Source of the DNA: Breviolum minutum Mf 1.05b.01
Lineage: Eukaryota; Sar; Dinophyceae; Suessiales; Symbiodiniaceae
Reading direction: 5' to 3'
Length of the DNA stretch: 64,000 bases
Assembly: GCA_000507305.1 (NCBI GenBank)
Contig: DF241729.1
Location: 1-64,000, forward strand
In this document: piece by piece, positions 1 through 11,353 of the stretch
Position numbering within the stretch: the stretch's first letter is position 1
Layout: the number at the start of each line of letters is the position of its first letter
Notes under the pieces: generated by a model
Told to the model about the DNA's origin: nothing
The model's database searches: none
What the model saw: the letters and a program-made list of their open reading frames with translations, nothing else
Position numbers and translations under genes: made by a program

Positions 1-228
1 GTGAATTCCTTCTCCTGTCATCACCCCGTGAGCTCCTCCCTGATTGCCTTGAGCAAAATTACCTGGGAACCCCTGGGGAAAACCTAAACAACCACCTCCT
101 TGTTGAAACGCTTGTCGACCTGCTTCCCTTCTACCACCACTTAGACTACTCGCACTACTAGGTGGTACTGGAACATCATACCTTGAAAAACCTGACTCAC
201 CAATCTCAGCTCGCGACGGAGAATACAT
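1..228 (-). CDS. Partial Gly/Gln/Ser-rich protein, runs off the window edge
   Basis: An open frame on the minus strand starts with ATG at 228-226 and stays open for 76 codons to the first base of the window. It begins MYSPSRAEIGESGFSRYD and then becomes rich in Gly, Gln, Pro and Ser (FQQGGG, GFPQGFPGNF, GNQGG). Such a composition is typical of disordered tails, including some retroelement Gag proteins, but no domain is visible. Whether this is the first exon of a host gene or a mobile-element protein cannot be decided without the sequence to the left. I do not recognise the family. Confidence 0.4.
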   Translation of the reverse strand, partial: MYSPSRAEIGESGFSRYDVPVPPSSASSLSGGRREAGRQAFQQGGGCLGFPQGFPGNFAQGNQGGAHGVMTGEGIH

Positions 229-889
229 CCTGGATCACAACTAGAAGCTACACAAGCTCCGCTACCATGTGAAAATCCAACAACCCGTCACTACAAGTAC
301 TTACACAAAGTACGGTCAGCGGTATTGGCGTCAGCCAGTAACAAAAAAAAACCCAAAACAAGCGAAACCTCGACAAACGTATCAGCGACTCTTTTCACAC
401 CACAACAAGGAAGGTACATGCAGGTAAAGGTGAACTTAGTAACTTGTTGTTGTCACTTCGGAAGCTCTGCACTGCTGGTCTCTTGAGATGAGGCGAATGC
501 ATCATGCATCAAATTCACCAAATCCATCCAGCAAACGTGAAAACAAACTTGACCTCAAAAACATGTCTTGTCTTCTTCCAAAATCTTCTAAAAGCTCTTC
601 CAGACATGCAAGGTCATGCAAAAGTTTGTAAAAACAACTCCACAAGCAGAAACATCCAAACAATGCCAGAAATGTATCATCCGTGCATATCAACAAGTCA
701 CATAAGCTGTAAACCATGCAGTCACCATCGTCACGACATCGGTAAGCTACAGTTCACAGACATACCTGCAAAATTTCATATGTGCTTAGGGTGCGGTGGA
801 GAGAAGTTCACACCCTGCTTAACGGGGACCATTATTTGCTGCGTCAGTGAAGTCACTCCAATTTGCCCTGCGTGCCTCTAGCGCATTGA
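229..889. other. No gene supported
   Basis: Short frames exist on both strands around 500-880 but overlap one another, show no domain and lack convincing exon borders. I see nothing definite here. Confidence 0.4.
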
Positions 890-2520
890 CCTCTGCAAAA
901 GAGCTTACAGAAGATGAAGAAGCCCTCCTGCAAGCCATTCTGCCGCTAGTGACGCCAGCCACTTTTCGGTGTGTTTGCGGCTTTGGTTCAGTCCATCTTA
1001 GAAGGACGAACTGATTGTCTCATCAGTGGAGTCTTTGGAGCTGAGAAGATCCGAGCAGCTGCGACTATGATTGCTGGCTTACAAGAGATGGATTCTACTT
1101 TGAAGGTCATGGTCGTAACTAAAGAGAATGCGACAGCGCATGTCTTCGCCAAGCATATTGAATCTCTGCAGCTTCCACTCTCGCTGGAAGAGAAATTTGG
1201 CAGGATAGTGAGTGCCATGGAACTGGAAAAAGGCTCTGCCAGCCAAACGAAGCTCGATGTTTTGCCAGGATTTCGCAACACTGTCTTACGCACCAAGTAA
1301 GTTATCATTGGTTGCAGAGGTGGTTTCTACCAGGAATGTACGCAGCCGTACAGTAGTAGCTCGATGGATGTCAAAGGTTGATGTTGCTCTCAATGATGAA
1401 GACGAACAGTGGAAATCTAGACGAAGCGTCATTGCAAGAGTTCCCTCCCTGCAAAGGTCTTGTTATATGGTGTGGAGATTGCAAACAAACGCGAGAGGGA
1501 CTGCGTAAGAGTGATCAAGTCCGAGCGTTCAGACGCAAGTTGATGCGAAGGTTCATTGCTTTTGAGAGGCCACCGCATATGTTGAGCGCCATAGTCCATC
1601 CGTATGTACAAGATGTACTTGGAGCCCAAATGGCAGGAGTGAGTCAGCTCCTTCAAGAAAGCACCAGGCAACCACTCAGATCATCCACTGGGAGTGTAGC
1701 TGTCTTCCAAGAGCTGTGTAAAGAAACTATTGGCTGTTACTGAGAGACTGGCATTACTCCGTGCTGCTGTGCAGCAATTGCAGTATTGTGGCTGGCGCTG
1801 ACCCCCGAAAGATTCCTGTTGCTAGCTGACACTTTCAGCCGCGCTGCAGGCACAGCCGGAAAACAAAAGTGGTCTCTGATTCTACTAAGCAGTGCAAGGG
1901 TCTCTAAGCTCACCTATGTTACCATCTTGGGAACAAGGTATCCAGAATTGATAATTTCCAGAATGATATCATTCAGTTTGGTAACTACCTCCAAGCTGAG
2001 CAATGCACTAGAGAGGGCTTTTTGCCAATCTTCTGGAATGCGTCATACAGCCACATTCATGCCAGCGCAGACATTGGAAAAGTAGTAGACTAGATCACAG
2101 ACAAGTTTGTGGTAGCCAACAAAGGTGATCTTACAGTCCTTCACAACTGCGACAAAATAGTCAATGCCTTTACCAACACGGAATGGGTGTCAGACTCAGA
2201 TGAAGCAATTATCTCGCGAAGTGTCAGGTCTTGTGCTTGTATGACTGCATATCTCGTACTACTTGCTCAAACCAGCTCACTCGAGCACAACAGATTTGCT
2301 TCATCATGGGCGCACTGGACATGCGTGGTTAGTTGAAGCAGTGACTATCATTGGCTGCTTGAAATATAGTGCCTGCTTCAGTAGGCTTGACGACTAGAAC
2401 GACTCTATGTTTCTCATCCGGCTGAAGGATGAGAATCTCCTAGAGGCATCTGATGATTCGGCTTTTCTGCAAAGCTTACGGTTCTTCTGCGCGAGAGTGG
2501 AGTTTATCCACCTTTGACTC
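890..2520 (+). pseudogene. Degenerate superfamily-1-like helicase/ATPase of a dinoflagellate repeat family
   Basis: Helicase-like sequence can be followed over about 1.6 kb, but only by changing frame several times. It starts near 890 (ELTEDEEALLQAILPLVTPA) and runs into DCLISGVFGAEKIRAAA at about 1012-1065. The latter sits where a Walker A motif is expected, but the usual G-x-G-K-T/S is changed to GAEKIR. The Walker B-like piece VDVALNDEDEQ (about 1376-1410) lies in another frame than the following GLVIWCGDCKQT (about 1459-1495) and FRRKLMRR. Later pieces (SSARVSKLTYVTILGTRYPEL at 1891-1952, DKIVNAFTNTEWVSDSD at 2151-2200, SRSVRSCACMTAYLVLLAQ) fit helicase motifs of the same family. Frameshifts, internal stops and the damaged P-loop indicate a dead copy. 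This resemblance is from memory of a family common in Symbiodiniaceae genomes. It may be a mobile-element remnant or a retrocopy. Confidence 0.65.
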
Positions 2521-2983
2521 AAGTAGAAGTCTGCATCACTGAGGAGGACAGTACATCACTGAGAAGGACAGTGCTCCAAGGGTGCGAAGGCAGCACCGTC
2601 TGGCTCGTGTGTGGGTGTTAGGGATGTTGGTTTGCCTTGTGGTGGTTTTTTGTTGTTGGTTTTTGTTTTCAAGGGAAATTTGTCAATCTCAACTGATTCT
2701 AGTTGTTGACCGACCATGTCTCGCACTAGTCCTGCAATGCAGGAAAAAAAAATGAGAGTTGCATAAGTTTCTCAGGTTCTGTGACCTGTCACAGAAAATT
2801 TTGTGATGGGGACAAGCTGGAGCAAGAATCTTTAAAGAAGATGGCCATGACGCATTTGAAAAGCTTCTCATACAAGGTTGGGAGAGAATCGTAATTCTTG
2901 CACGTTTCGAGCCTTGCGCGCAGGCGCTGTGTTTTTCAGAATCTTGTTCTTCCATGTGTTTTTTTCAATAGATTTTGAAGGTT
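2521..2983. other. No gene supported
   Basis: Between the helicase remnant and the TTG-rich repeat block I see no exon with believable borders. A T/G-rich run at about 2630-2670 leads towards the simple repeats. Confidence 0.4.
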
Positions 2984-3380
2984 GGGGCCCAGTTGTTGTC
3001 TGTTGTTGTCGGTTGTTGTTTGTTGTTGTTTCTTGTTGTTGATTCTTGTTGTTTGTTGTTGGTGGCTGGTTGTTTGATGTTGGTTGTTAGTTGTTGTTTG
3101 TTGTTGTTTGTTGTTGGTGGCTGGTTGTTTGATGTTGGTTGTCGGTTGTTTGATGTTGGGTTTGTTGTTGGTTGTTAGTTGTTGGTTGCTGGTTGTTTGA
3201 TGTTGGTTGTCGGTTGTTTGCTGGTTTGTTGTTGGTTGTTAGTTGTTGTTTGTTGTTGGTTGCTGGTTGTTTGATGTTGGTTGTGGGTTGTGGGTTGTGG
3301 GTTGTGGGTTGTTGTGGTTGTTGTCGTTGTTGTGGTTGTTGTCGTTGTTGTGGTTGTTGTGGTTGTTGTGGTTGTTGTGG

Positions 3381-3454
<74 letters not shown>

Positions 3455-3478
3455 GCTGTTGTTGCTGTTGTTGTTCTA
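2984..3478. repeat. TTG/GTT-rich minisatellite grading into a pure TTG microsatellite
   Basis: The first part (about 2990-3300) is built from imperfect units made of GTTGTTG, GTTGGTTGTT and CTGGTTGTTTGATG. The second part (about 3300-3478) becomes almost pure GTT/TTG with a few CGTTGTTGTGG interruptions. All three frames stay open on both strands, giving poly-Leu, Cys/Gly and Val, and poly-Gln on the minus strand. This is a consequence of the repeat and not evidence of a gene. Confidence 0.9.
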
Positions 3479-3784
3479 GTTTTTGTTCTTGTTGTTGGTT
3501 TTGTTTTTCGGAGGGTTCACCATCACACCCATACACGAATGTCATTGCTTTCATGGTCCACCATGCTTGGAACGTTGTCGGAATGGCAGAGCAACATAGC
3601 AGACACCCGGACCTCTTTCCTATTCTATTCCGGAAAGGGTTCTTTCAAAGAACATGTTCCATTGAAGATCCTTTTTGTATATATATATATACATGTATTA
3701 TATACGTATATGGAATAGCTCACGACCAACCCCAAAGCAGCAAAATGATACGGAATCGCTGAACACCAACTTATACAGCAGCAA

Positions 3785-3950
3785 AATGATTGTTGAAAAA
3801 ACTTGCTGAAGATGGCTGTTGAGCAAAGCTGTTACAGAAAGTTGCTGAAGAAGGGTGCTGAGGATGGCTCAGGGAGGCCGACCAAGGTTTTGAGGAAGGC
3901 TGCTGAGGAAGGCTGCTGAGGATGGCTGCCGAGGAAGGCTGCTGAGTGAC
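3785..3950. repeat. GCTGAGGAAGGCTGCTGAGGAT minisatellite
   Basis: Imperfect units of GCTGAGGAAGGCT and GCTGAGGATGGCT follow one another, best preserved at 3895-3945. This is the first of three neighbouring degenerate arrays with unrelated units. Confidence 0.7.
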
Positions 3951-3974
3951 AATGGCTATTAGAACGTACCATCG

Positions 3975-4115
3975 CATTCTACTACGTACTACAACGCATT
4001 TCAACGTACTACAGAGTACTACAACGTATTATTGCGCATTAAAACATACTGCTGCATATTAGACTACCGTACTGCTCTGTACTGCAGTACTGCAATGTAC
4101 TACAAAAGCGTAGTC
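3975..4115. repeat. ACGTACTACA-type minisatellite
   Basis: Imperfect repeats of about 11-13 bp built on ACGTACTACAAC and GTACTGCAGTACTGC. They directly follow the GCTGAGGA array and have a different unit. Confidence 0.65.
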
Positions 4116-4304
4116 CATGTGGCACTCCGGCAATCTTCCAAAATTGCGGGTCTTCATTTTGCGCCGCCACAAAAAGTGACATTCCGACATCATCAACATT
4201 TTTCTCCAAACATTCCGCCCGACACCATCCGTGTATCACCTCTGAAGTTTCAAAAAAAAACAGCACAAATGTTTGGAGTTGCCAAATCGAACCTTAAATC
4301 ACAT

Positions 4305-4640
4305 TCGAGCTGCCGAATGCAATTCTACCCGCAAACACACTGTTTCGAGTCGACGAATGCAGCAACATTCAAAATTCCGAATGCAAGTTGCCGAATCAGA
4401 ACGCATTGGTTGCCGAAAGCAAAATGAAACTCTCCGAATACACCGGTGAAAGTCTCCGAATACAAGTTTGAACATTTCCGAATACAAGTTGATGAATACA
4501 AAGGCGAACATTTCCGAACAAAGCGGCAAAAGTTTCCCAAAAATCTTTACAAGATTTTTTGAAAACAACTTGAAACATTTTTCCGAATAAAAGTTGCCGA
4601 ATACAAACTGAAATGTTTCCGAATACGACGGTGATCCCCT
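4305..4640. repeat. CCGAATACAAG-type minisatellite
   Basis: At least a dozen degenerate copies of TTTCCGAATACAAG or TTGCCGAATGCAA occur at irregular spacing of about 12-35 bp, for instance near 4312, 4375, 4431, 4453, 4475, 4579, 4593 and 4617. Long frames on the minus strand (IRKC, YSE, FGN repeats) are products of this array. Confidence 0.75.
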
Positions 4641-5936
4641 TTGGGTGCACAGACTGTGATGCTTCATGAGTTTGATGATTTGGAAAGAGACTTGCACATG
4701 AAAATGAAACATTGTTAATTTTGATTCTCTGATTGCTCAAAAGGAAATAACATCAGAGAAGTCCAAGAGAGGAGACAATTTTTTTTGTCGTTTTGCAACA
4801 TTCGAAATCGGAGACTTTGTGTCGCTATGTTCACCGGAGGGGATTTTGGGTTTGAATTTACGAAATGTCTTTTAACCATATTACTGCAATTTTGTTCCAC
4901 ACATGTGGGTTTCCTGTGAAGATAAAACACTTCAGACAAGAGCAGCTTTTCACCCCTTGTGCAGTTCCACACCATGCCTGGTATGGACTCTGCACCCACG
5001 CCAACAACCCAGGGACATCTAGGCATCAGGCATTGGGAAGCAGGAGAGAATGTATGACTGGTGAATGCGAGTTATGTAATTTGATGGAATTTGGTTTGAT
5101 GATATGATGTTTCATAGTCTCAAGTCTCATCTCAATCGTTGCGTTGCTTCCAAGGCCATGTCTGCAGCCTGCAGGCTGGTACTGCAAAGGTAGCAGAGGT
5201 GGACCGTGGCTGTTCCAAAAAAACTCCAAACACCTCGAGTTGTAATCGGGTATGCTTGGTGGACTTGCCGAATGTTCCCAACAGGGATACATTTGCTGCA
5301 AGGTGAAGAGATGGTTCCCAACGAGTTGTCGCCGCTGCATGCCAAGGCAGTTGATGTGAGAGATTCTGTTCCCAATAGCCCAGCGATTCAGTACACTCTA
5401 AGATGTCCATATTACTGAGTCGCTGGCCTCAAAGCTTGGCATCGTTCTGGAAGCGAAGCGCCATTATGTCATCATTATGTTCTATCTTTGACCCACAGAG
5501 GGATTCTGAGTCTCATTCACAGGCAGTCAACGTGTCCTCCCGGTGACTTTGCAGGTATTGAGATACTTGGGCGAGGACATGTGATCCAGACCTGTTGTTG
5601 ACTGCCTCAAATGTTTGTTGCAGCGGCTTTTGGTGCCAAACTGTGAAGCTGTGAATATCGCCAGGTCGTTGAAAGTGGATATGTCTGTGCCAGAGCCAGA
5701 GCCTTGGTGAATCATCTTGGATTTGCGATTGAAATCACGTACACACCCATGCATAATATAATGATATATATGTACACAACATGTGCCTATGATTTTTTCC
5801 ATGTATATCTACAACATCCAGCCATGCAACTTGAAGCTTGCAATTCTTTTGAGTGGAAAAAAAAACAGATTTTTCCTTCAAAACGACGCTCAGGTCGCAG
5901 CTGTTCATGGACACATGGCATCTTGGCAGCAATCCT
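4641..5936. other. No gene supported; probably intron or intergenic
   Basis: Several frames of 70-130 codons overlap on both strands without domain or exon borders. I see no gene that can be supported. Confidence 0.35.
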
Positions 5937-5940
5937 GATG

Positions 5941-5985
5941 ACCTTGGGTCACCTTGGGTCACCATGGGTCACCTTGGGTCACCAT
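5941..5985. repeat. 10-bp tandem repeat TTGGGTCACC
   Basis: Four to five tandem copies of the decamer CCTTGGGTCA / CCATGGGTCA. It lies about 40 bases before the candidate exon at 6032. Confidence 0.85.
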
Positions 5986-6031
5986 CATCAACGACCTGGA
6001 ATTTTCTATACATCCCTGGCAGGTCGGACTT

Positions 6032-6140
6032 GGCACCTGTCAGTGATTCAGAACTGGTGGCCCCTCCAGTGGAGCTGAAGACGATTCGACTTCCGACAGA
6101 AGATGGATCTGAGCACGAAAGGTGCAACGGAGACAGAGAG
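6032..6140 (+). CDS. Candidate internal exon, unknown protein
   Basis: After an acceptor-like CCTGGCAG the frame reads SDLAPVSDSELVAPPVELK and continues with KTIRLPTEDGSEHE, an acidic, Pro/Ser-rich sequence of the kind seen in linkers. No stop occurs until past the likely donor. Neighbouring exons were not found, so the assignment rests only on composition and the acceptor. Confidence 0.3.
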
Positions 6141-6333
6141 AAATCTGGATGTTTGGGACAGTTGAAGGACATGATTCGTCGTGATGTTTTAAAATTGTCT
6201 GGCTTGCATTAGCATGGGTTCCTTTGGCGGCGGAGCTTTTCATGGTCTCAATCAAAGTACTCTCAACCTCAAAGTTTACGCCCAAAGCCAGGTGCGTGCA
6301 GTCTACTGTCCTTGCCGAACCAAGGGAGGATGC

Positions 6334-6347
6334 GGGGGGGGGGGGGG
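6334..6347. repeat. G14 homopolymer
   Basis: Fourteen consecutive G residues. Length is likely to be uncertain in the assembly. Confidence 0.9.
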
Positions 6348-7300
6348 TGGTGATTTGGCTGGCCTGACAGGTTTAGGGCAAAGTACGTTGCAAGTGAGGC
6401 ACAAGCTAATGTACTACTCTTGGACCTTGCATCTTGAGGTAACACTTCAGTGGAACTATGCAAAAAAGATTTAGAGGATGACAAAGTAGAAGATTGTATT
6501 TCGGAGCATAGTTATCTAAATTGTTTACTAAGGTATATCATATCACATCATATTATGATGTGTTAAACTCTTGTTTGTTGCAGCTGCTTTTGCCCAAACT
6601 TCAAACCCTTCTATCCACGCGGCGTGCGCTGAGCTCAGCATTGCAGTGGCTGAAGTGATGAAATGCGATATTTGTCCCAAGTCCCAGTATGCTTCAATCC
6701 CTTCAATGGAAACTGCCCTTCGGGCGTGACATGAGTTACATGAGTAGTGTTTAGACTTCGAGATTGCCACAATTTTATGCTTCAAGGAGACTTTCACTGT
6801 AAGTCATTAAAATTGGCCATGAGTCTGTCAGACTCTGGCGACCCTCAGGTGCCGCCTGAGCTCATTCCATCATGCCTGTAGCTGTAAAAACCTCAGGGTG
6901 GCGGAGGGAACTATGGAGCAACAAAAACTGTTTTTGGTTTGTTATACTGATGGACCCTCTCAGCACAGCAAGGCCAAGTTCTGATCTTCCAAGTAAATAC
7001 GAAGGTGAAGTCGGTCCAAGAGGAAGGTTGTGCATTCATGCAAAAAAACTTGGCCTATGCCTGTGGTAGAATAGAACTGGACGTCGGCTCGGCTCCATCT
7101 CAAGTCTTTACGTGGCAATGTGAGTTCGATTGAGTTCGGCTTTGCAGCTTTGAAGTGTGCATCCACCTCAAGAAGTAAGCTTATCAGTAAGATTAAACCC
7201 ATAGTGTGAAGACTTTTGACCATAAGAAAGTGTCTACTTTCAAGAACCAGGATAGGCATTCCGAACAACCACTTTCGGCTGTGGCCTGTTCAGTTTTGCC
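6348..7300. other. No gene supported
   Basis: No recognisable exon or repeat. Short overlapping frames only. Confidence 0.35.
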
Positions 7301-7580
7301 ATGTTGGAAAGCGCACTTCTTTGTTTGGGCAGCTTCGCTGCCGGCTGTTGCTCCCGTGGTTGGGTCCCTCGCTTCCAGCGCCGCGGACCTCTCGTGCGCT
7401 TCTGGAATCGCTCCCTCGCGGCCGCCCGGAAGGGTCGGGCGCTGCACGGACGGGACGGACGGGGTGAGGGATCGCCAGTGTCACCGACCTCCCCACGGTC
7501 TCCCAGCAAAGCGACCAGTGTAGCTGAAAGCCGAGCAAGTGCGGATAGTGAAGCTCGCATGAAAAAAGCACCAATATTTA
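7301..7580 (+). CDS. Candidate GC-rich first exon, basic/Ser-rich protein
   Basis: The stretch at about 7330-7520 is clearly more GC-rich than its surroundings. From ATG 7301 an open frame runs through RRGPLVRFWNRSLAAARKGR and SPVSPTSPRSPSKATS to ARMKKAPIFK, followed by a donor-like AAG|GTGAAGTA at about 7579. A basic N-terminus followed by a Ser/Pro segment could be a targeting peptide, but this is inference. Two other frames are also open over part of this stretch because of the base composition. It could be the first exon of the PARP gene downstream. Confidence 0.3.
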
Positions 7581-8604
7581 AGGTGAAGTATATAATCCTC
7601 AAAGTACATTTCTTTGTTGCTAATTCCATAAAGACTATTTAGATGGCTGAAAGTGGGTTAAGATTTAGTTTATGCCCAAAAAATCTTCAATCATCGAGTC
7701 TTACGTTTTTGAATTCTTGGCGAGGTCGCATTTAGGCCTTTGAGGCTGGTTCTGTTACAGGCAGATGAGAAAGACCCAAGGCCTCGCACTGACTCTGAGA
7801 CCCATGTGTGCTTTTAATTTCCCCATTTGAGCAGCTTTTCTTTCCTGACAAGAGCCAGCCTGGGTCATGTTTTTCTTCGACTGGCACCTGTGCTAGCATT
7901 TTGATAAAGCAAACAGTTTCAAAAAAAAATAATGGACTGAGTTTGTGGAACAAGGTGACCACTTTAGAGACATTGATCTCTGACTTAGCATTTCCAAGGA
8001 CTGCGATGCCGGGAATCTGTGGCGCAAAGCTCGCACGGTCTTCGGCAGCTTGTTACAGGTACCCCAGCCAAAGAAGCGTCAACGTCAGGTGGAGCAACCA
8101 GACAACTTCCGTGGACGGCCTTCTGGCGAACATCTTAGCTAGCAGGGAACGTTGGTGTATCAATGTGTCAGGTGTCACAGTGTATTTGTAAAAGTTGCAA
8201 GAGTGGTAAAAAAACTGTTTGTCCAAGATTGTATAGTTGTATTAAGTCTATTAAGCTGTAGAATTGTCACCTAGTGTTCAAGTTCAGGTTCCAAAGCAGT
8301 CACTTCATTGTTTGTGTGTTGGAATGCTGAGGATTTGGTCGTTCAGATTGGGTCCAGGAGCTTCCACGACGGTGGAAGCGAGCTTCGTGGATGATGGTGC
8401 ACATTGGATTGTGACGATGAAGGACAGAGGACCTGGTATTGATGTGACCCTGGGTAGAAAGTGAAGACATCAGAAGACACAGTGAGAACAATAATGCATT
8501 GTGTGGGTTTGTATGTTGAATGTTGACTCAGAGATCTTTGGCATTAATGCTGAGATATGGGTTTTAAGTCTTCAGTACTGCATGGTTACCTCTGATCGGA
8601 GAAC
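7581..8604. other. Mostly intron-like; two weak exon candidates
   Basis: Possible short exons lie at about 8025-8110 (ARTVFGSLLQVPQPKKRQRQ) and 8355-8455 (VEASFVDDGAHWIVTMKD). Both are open in one frame but have no recognisable domain. They could be upstream parts of the PARP gene. Confidence 0.25.
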
Positions 8605-8639
8605 TTGATTCATGGATGTGTATCTGCTCTTGTTCATCC

Positions 8640-8806
8640 TAGGAAGGCAGTGCTCCTGACAGACGATGGGGAGCACGAACTCGAGCATGAAACTGGGCAA
8701 AGTTTCCATGGCCAGACGCCCCTCTGTGAAGGCGAAGCTGTCTTACAACTTCACTTCCGCAATGGTCATGCATCCTTTACAGACACTAGGCCTCTGGATA
8801 AATGAG
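8640..8806 (+). CDS. Candidate exon upstream of the PARP domain
   Basis: The frame reads KAVLLTDDGEHELEHETG and then CEGEAVLQLHFRNGHASFTD, after an acceptor-like CATCCTAG. The composition is protein-like, with alternating hydrophobic residues suggesting beta strands. I do not recognise the domain. Its position on the same strand ahead of the ADP-ribosyltransferase exons suggests a regulatory N-terminal part of that protein. Confidence 0.35.
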
Positions 8807-9369
8807 GGAAGGAGACCAGGTTTTTTACGGTTATGAGGCTGAACATCTTTTCGGGATGGGATTGTTTTCCATTTGACTTATATAAATAGTCGTATGCAAG
8901 CTCCACTTAATAAGTGATAGAGTGTTGCCTTTGGCCTTTGAAAAGTGTGACTGATGAACCCCGAAGTGATCAAATATGTTTTCTTTCCCTGGGTCCAAGA
9001 GTTTTGGTGCCATCTTGAGGTTGACCCAGAAAAATCTGACTTTTCCGTACACAGCAAGAGTTTGATGTGTCAGTTTGTTGGATACAAAGCATATCGGAAG
9101 CTGCGTATGAGACGGGGTGGAAAGGTGACATAAACTATATAGTGTTCACATGGAGATTTTCATACATTTTCCAGGTTGCTTTGTGCCGGTTTGTTGTGAT
9201 ATTTCCGACTGTCTCGAATTGAATTGTGTACAGTAGTGTATGGTTGAGTACTATGGACCAGACAAGACTCGATGTGTGTTTTCAAGCATGAGTATGGCAA
9301 AGAGACATTACTTGTGGTGGCAACAAATTCAAACATCTATAGAACATCTGCCCTTTTGTTGTTCTCCAG

Positions 9370-9510
9370 AATCATGGAATCACTGAGGAAAGACAGGTCG
9401 AAGTCAAGATGTTTCTCTTTCGTGCTGGAGCTCGTATTGGCGAGCATTCATTTGTACAATCTGCCACTGGGCATCCATGGATCGTCAAGACTTTGCATTC
9501 TGTATGAAAC
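9370..9510 (+). CDS. Candidate exon upstream of the PARP domain
   Basis: One frame reads EERQVEVKMFLFRAGARIG and continues EHSFVQSATGHPWIVKTLH. A second short piece at about 9690-9780 (WISDVVHRSFLRKDVKLKAD) may be the next exon. Both lie on the plus strand just before the clear PARP exons. Exon borders are not certain. Confidence 0.3.
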
Positions 9511-9831
9511 TGCCGTGATGTGAGCAATGACTAGAGTTACCAGCTTTGCGGGTCATGCCAGTACATTCCTAGAGGACTATCAAGTACAAGTATGTATAAG
9601 TGATAATGATGCCATATGATGCCTGAAGGGTCATTTTGCTTATCAATCCTTCACCGAATCTTGATTCAATTGGGCATCAGGTGATGCTGAAGTGGATCTC
9701 AGATGTGGTTCACCGCAGCTTTCTTCGCAAGGACGTGAAGCTGAAAGCTGATAGCCTCACCGTGGTGGAGGTGTTGCTGTTATAAAGAACTGGGCCTGGG
9801 AGGGATGCCATACACAATGATGAGCAGCTGA

Positions 9832-9917
<86 letters not shown>

Positions 9918-9930
9918 CATGATCATGATC
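9832..9930. repeat. ATG/GAT microsatellite
   Basis: An uninterrupted (GAT)n run to about 9916 followed by (GATCAT) units. It sits in the presumed intron ending directly before the exon at 9957. Confidence 0.95.
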
Positions 9931-9956
9931 TTGATTGTCCTTTTTCTATTCCGCCA

Positions 9957-11353
9957 GGTAGAGCGGGTGATGCATGATGGTCTTTGGGAACGCTATGTGA
10001 GACGGCGAAAGTCAATCTTGTTGTGACTGGTCTGTGTTGAGTGGGGGTTGGAGGTGAGTCAAGAAATGTTTGCCGTAAATTTCTTAGTCGCACAATCCTA
10101 GCAGCGGTGTGGGATTTATAGAGTACATTTAAATACTCCGCGTACATGCAGTCTCCCTGAGATTTCTTGCATTTGCCGACGCAGTAACATTGTTGTGGCA
10201 AAAACTTGAGTTCAAACATGTCATTCCGCATCCTCTTCTGTTTGGTTCCCCTGTACTTTTCGGGTTCTGGGTCGCTGCCAAGGCAGCTATCCCAACAATG
10301 CAATGAGCACTTTGCCCATTCTACCACTCGCTGTGAGATTCTGACCGATGCCACAGTGCCGCTGCCACTATCCCAAGTGGCCAATGAACACTGGTTGTTC
10401 CATGGGTTTCTTAGCAGCACAGCTGAAGCTGTTTCTGTAGCTTGTTGATCATTTGCAGATCCACCATGTCAGGACATCCGCCACAAACGTCGTTTCCATC
10501 TTCGAGGATGGCTTTCAGCAGCAGCCTTCACTGGCACATGGCGCAGCTTTCGGCAGTGGGATCTACTTCACTGAGTGTAGCTCCAAAGCAGACATGTATA
10601 CATCACCTGCAGAGCATACCGAGGTGAGGGAGTGTGATTTCAGGAGTGAAGTGTGGAATTTAAAAGTAATTTTAATGGAATTTTGATGTTTGAACATTTC
10701 AATCAGATGGTCTTTGTGATGTTGTGATGTTTGAACATTTGGGGGGAATTTCCCCCAATGTGATGTTTGGTGAACTGAGATTGGGGCAACTTGGGATTGA
10801 CCTTTGCAGGCTCATGACCACGGAGGTTTGTGTTGCATGCTGCTGTGTCGGGTCACTTTGGGTCGCGCACGGAAGCTGGACTCTGAGTTCCATGTGAACA
10901 AGACGCAGCTGGAGGAGGTGGACATGGAAAACAGTGTTCACAATTAAACAAGTAGCAACTAGCAGTAGTCGATTGTTTTGGAAAAAAACCATAAAGACCT
11001 ACCATGTTGAGGAAGCATAGCAAGATAGATACCCCTTCACTTTCGATTTCTCTCCACACTTTAGTATCTTTGGAATGTTTTTGTGATTCATTTGTGTTAT
11101 GAAGCACGTTGCGAAGCAATGTAAAATGCCGATTTGACATAGCACCTTTTCCAAGCTTGCGGCGACAGAGGTGATGTCTACGGGCAATTATCACTCTGTC
11201 TTGGCTGATCGAGAGCGTCTCTTCTCCTCGTACCGGGAGTTTGTAACGCCAGCAGATCAGGTCTATCCGGAGTTTTTGATCTGGTACGAACGGCACCACA
11301 AGTCAGCCATGCAGCAGTGGAAGGAACGCAACTGGGGAGGAGATTTGTTTTGA
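9957..11353 (+). CDS. Poly(ADP-ribose) polymerase-type ADP-ribosyltransferase, catalytic domain in five or more exons
   Basis: Transfers ADP-ribose from NAD+ to proteins or nucleic acids. Exons: about 9957-10024 (VERVMHDGLWERYVRRRK, a PARP signature); about 10284-10405, ending NEHWLFHG; 10473-10623; 10810-10917; and 11171-11353 with the stop. Splicing 10405 to 10473 (a 67-bp GT-AG intron) completes the NAD-binding HGTS motif. The next exon holds GAAFGSGIYFTECSSKADMY, then come LLCRVTLGRARK and YREFVTPADQVYPEFLIWY. Thus the H-Y-E residues of classical PARPs (His in HGTS, Tyr in GIYF, Glu in VYPEF) all seem present, which suggests poly- rather than mono-ADP-ribosylation. The protein ends soon after the catalytic Glu, as in other PARPs. 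Upstream candidate exons may supply an N-terminal part that I could not identify. Confidence 0.8.

Noticed and set aside
3087..3762. Long frames encoding poly-Gln, poly-Leu, poly-Val and Cys-rich proteins
   Set aside because: They are translations of the TTG microsatellite in different frames; no unique sequence supports a gene.
4299..4740. Phe/Ser/Tyr-rich minus-strand frames with repeated FGN and YSE motifs
   Set aside because: Antisense translation of the CCGAATACAAG minisatellite.
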